Position numbers and translations under genes: made by a program. The notes under the pieces are model-generated. The model saw nothing but the letters and a program-made list of their open reading frames with translations. It was not told the origin of the DNA and searched no databases. A stretch of DNA of 7,594 nt from an uncultured Armatimonadota bacterium (lineage in GTDB: Bacteria > Armatimonadota > Armatimonadia > Armatimonadales > Armatimonadaceae): assembly GCA_903881535.1 (NCBI GenBank), contig CAIRTT010000114.1:1-7594 (forward strand). Direction: 5' to 3'. Shown piece by piece: positions 7,077-7,594 of the stretch (its first letter is position 1; every line of letters begins with the position of its first letter).

Positions 7077-7594
7077 CAGCGGCTTTTAACGGCGGGCCGG
7101 ATGACCATTCTCCACAGAATCCAGAGGGACATCCCAAGCCACAAGGTGGCCCAGAAGCCTGCAGGAATCATCGTCATCTTGAACATATTCTGCGCATCCG
7201 TGGGAGTGGAATCCGACACCGAAAGCACCCAGAGCGTGTTCAGGTCGATCAGCGCGTTCATCGCAAATTGCGCACCGACAAACGATGCTGCCCAGTTGGC
7301 CGCATGGCGAGGCAGCTTTGTCGCGAGGCCCATTAAGGCGGCAGTGATCAGCAAACCGGTCAGGAGAGTGAATGGATGCAAAAGTCCACCGACGGTTGAA
7401 AGCGCGACAAAGACAGCCGTCAGGCCGAGGAGGCGTGATCCGTGTGCACCCTTTCGGAGCATCCACAGGATAAAAGCACCGTAAAGCGTTGCGCCGAGGT
7501 AGCCGGCACTGGCGATGATAGGGTTGAAGCCTCCCGCTGAAAGTGTTATTCCACTTCCGCTGGGGTCGATATTAATTGCATGGACTGAGCCGCC
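7076..7594 (-). CDS. Peptidase M50B-like membrane protein, partial (5' end beyond the right edge)
   Basis: The frame is open to the edge of the window, giving the last 172 residues; the in-frame Met at 7462 is internal. The visible part begins GGSVHAINIDPSGSGITLSAGG, followed by ASAGYLGATLYGA (28-40). This matches the M50B-like family (Pfam Peptidase_M50B), in which an N-terminal HExxH motif precedes a GGxVHxxxxxPxGSGxT segment and a membrane-embedded AGYLG motif. Further hydrophobic segments lie at about 30-47, 54-74, 76-92, 100-123 and 141-165. A conserved-looking DAQNM (133-137) could hold the late Asp of the zinc site in related site-2 proteases. The HExxH itself would lie outside the window, so catalytic competence cannot be judged. 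The stop overlaps the next start as TGATG, implying coupled expression with the STM3941-like protein. Confidence 0.8.
   Translation of the reverse strand, partial: GGSVHAINIDPSGSGITLSAGGFNPIIASAGYLGATLYGAFILWMLRKGAHGSRLLGLTAVFVALSTVGGLLHPFTLLTGLLITAALMGLATKLPRHAANWAASFVGAQFAMNALIDLNTLWVLSVSDSTPTDAQNMFKMTMIPAGFWATLWLGMSLWILWRMVIRPAVKSR

Overview
The window looks like chromosomal DNA from a bacterium of the Planctomycetota / Verrucomicrobiota / Armatimonadota kind. The main reason is a three-gene minus-strand cassette: a DUF1549/DUF1553 planctomycete-type cytochrome c protein, a Tat-exported DUF1501 protein and a secreted WD40 protein. These families are abundant in those phyla and rare elsewhere. 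The sequence alone does not let me choose the phylum. There are no RNA genes, transposases, phage genes or CRISPR arrays.

Layout, left to right. Positions 4640 down to 1 (minus strand) hold the export cassette, transcribed leftward: the heme-binding protein (2361-4640), then DUF1501 (949-2286), then the WD40 protein (949 to beyond the left edge). The last two genes are joined by a TGATG stop/start overlap. All three proteins have export signals, so they should act together outside the cytoplasm, but the substrate cannot be read from the sequence.

Positions 4641-5193 are a 553-base non-coding gap between divergent genes. It holds a probable promoter and an imperfect dyad for the cassette. It also holds a tandem array with a 151-base period: two complete copies about 95 percent identical, a truncated third and a stub of a fourth. 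The array is rich in small dyads. The leader of the rightward gene follows.

Positions 5194-6573 (plus strand) hold rarA (mgsA), a replication-associated AAA+ ATPase. Its 3' end overlaps by 37 bases the 3' end of a convergent minus-strand pair that starts beyond the right edge: a peptidase M50B-like membrane protein (partial, 7594-7076) and an STM3941-family small membrane protein (7076-6537). This pair is also joined by TGATG.

Across genes, strands, reading frames and the non-coding repeat, the hexamer GGATGC/GCATCC is strongly over-represented: about 35 by hand count, against about 4 expected by chance. This is the most unusual genome-scale signal in the window.
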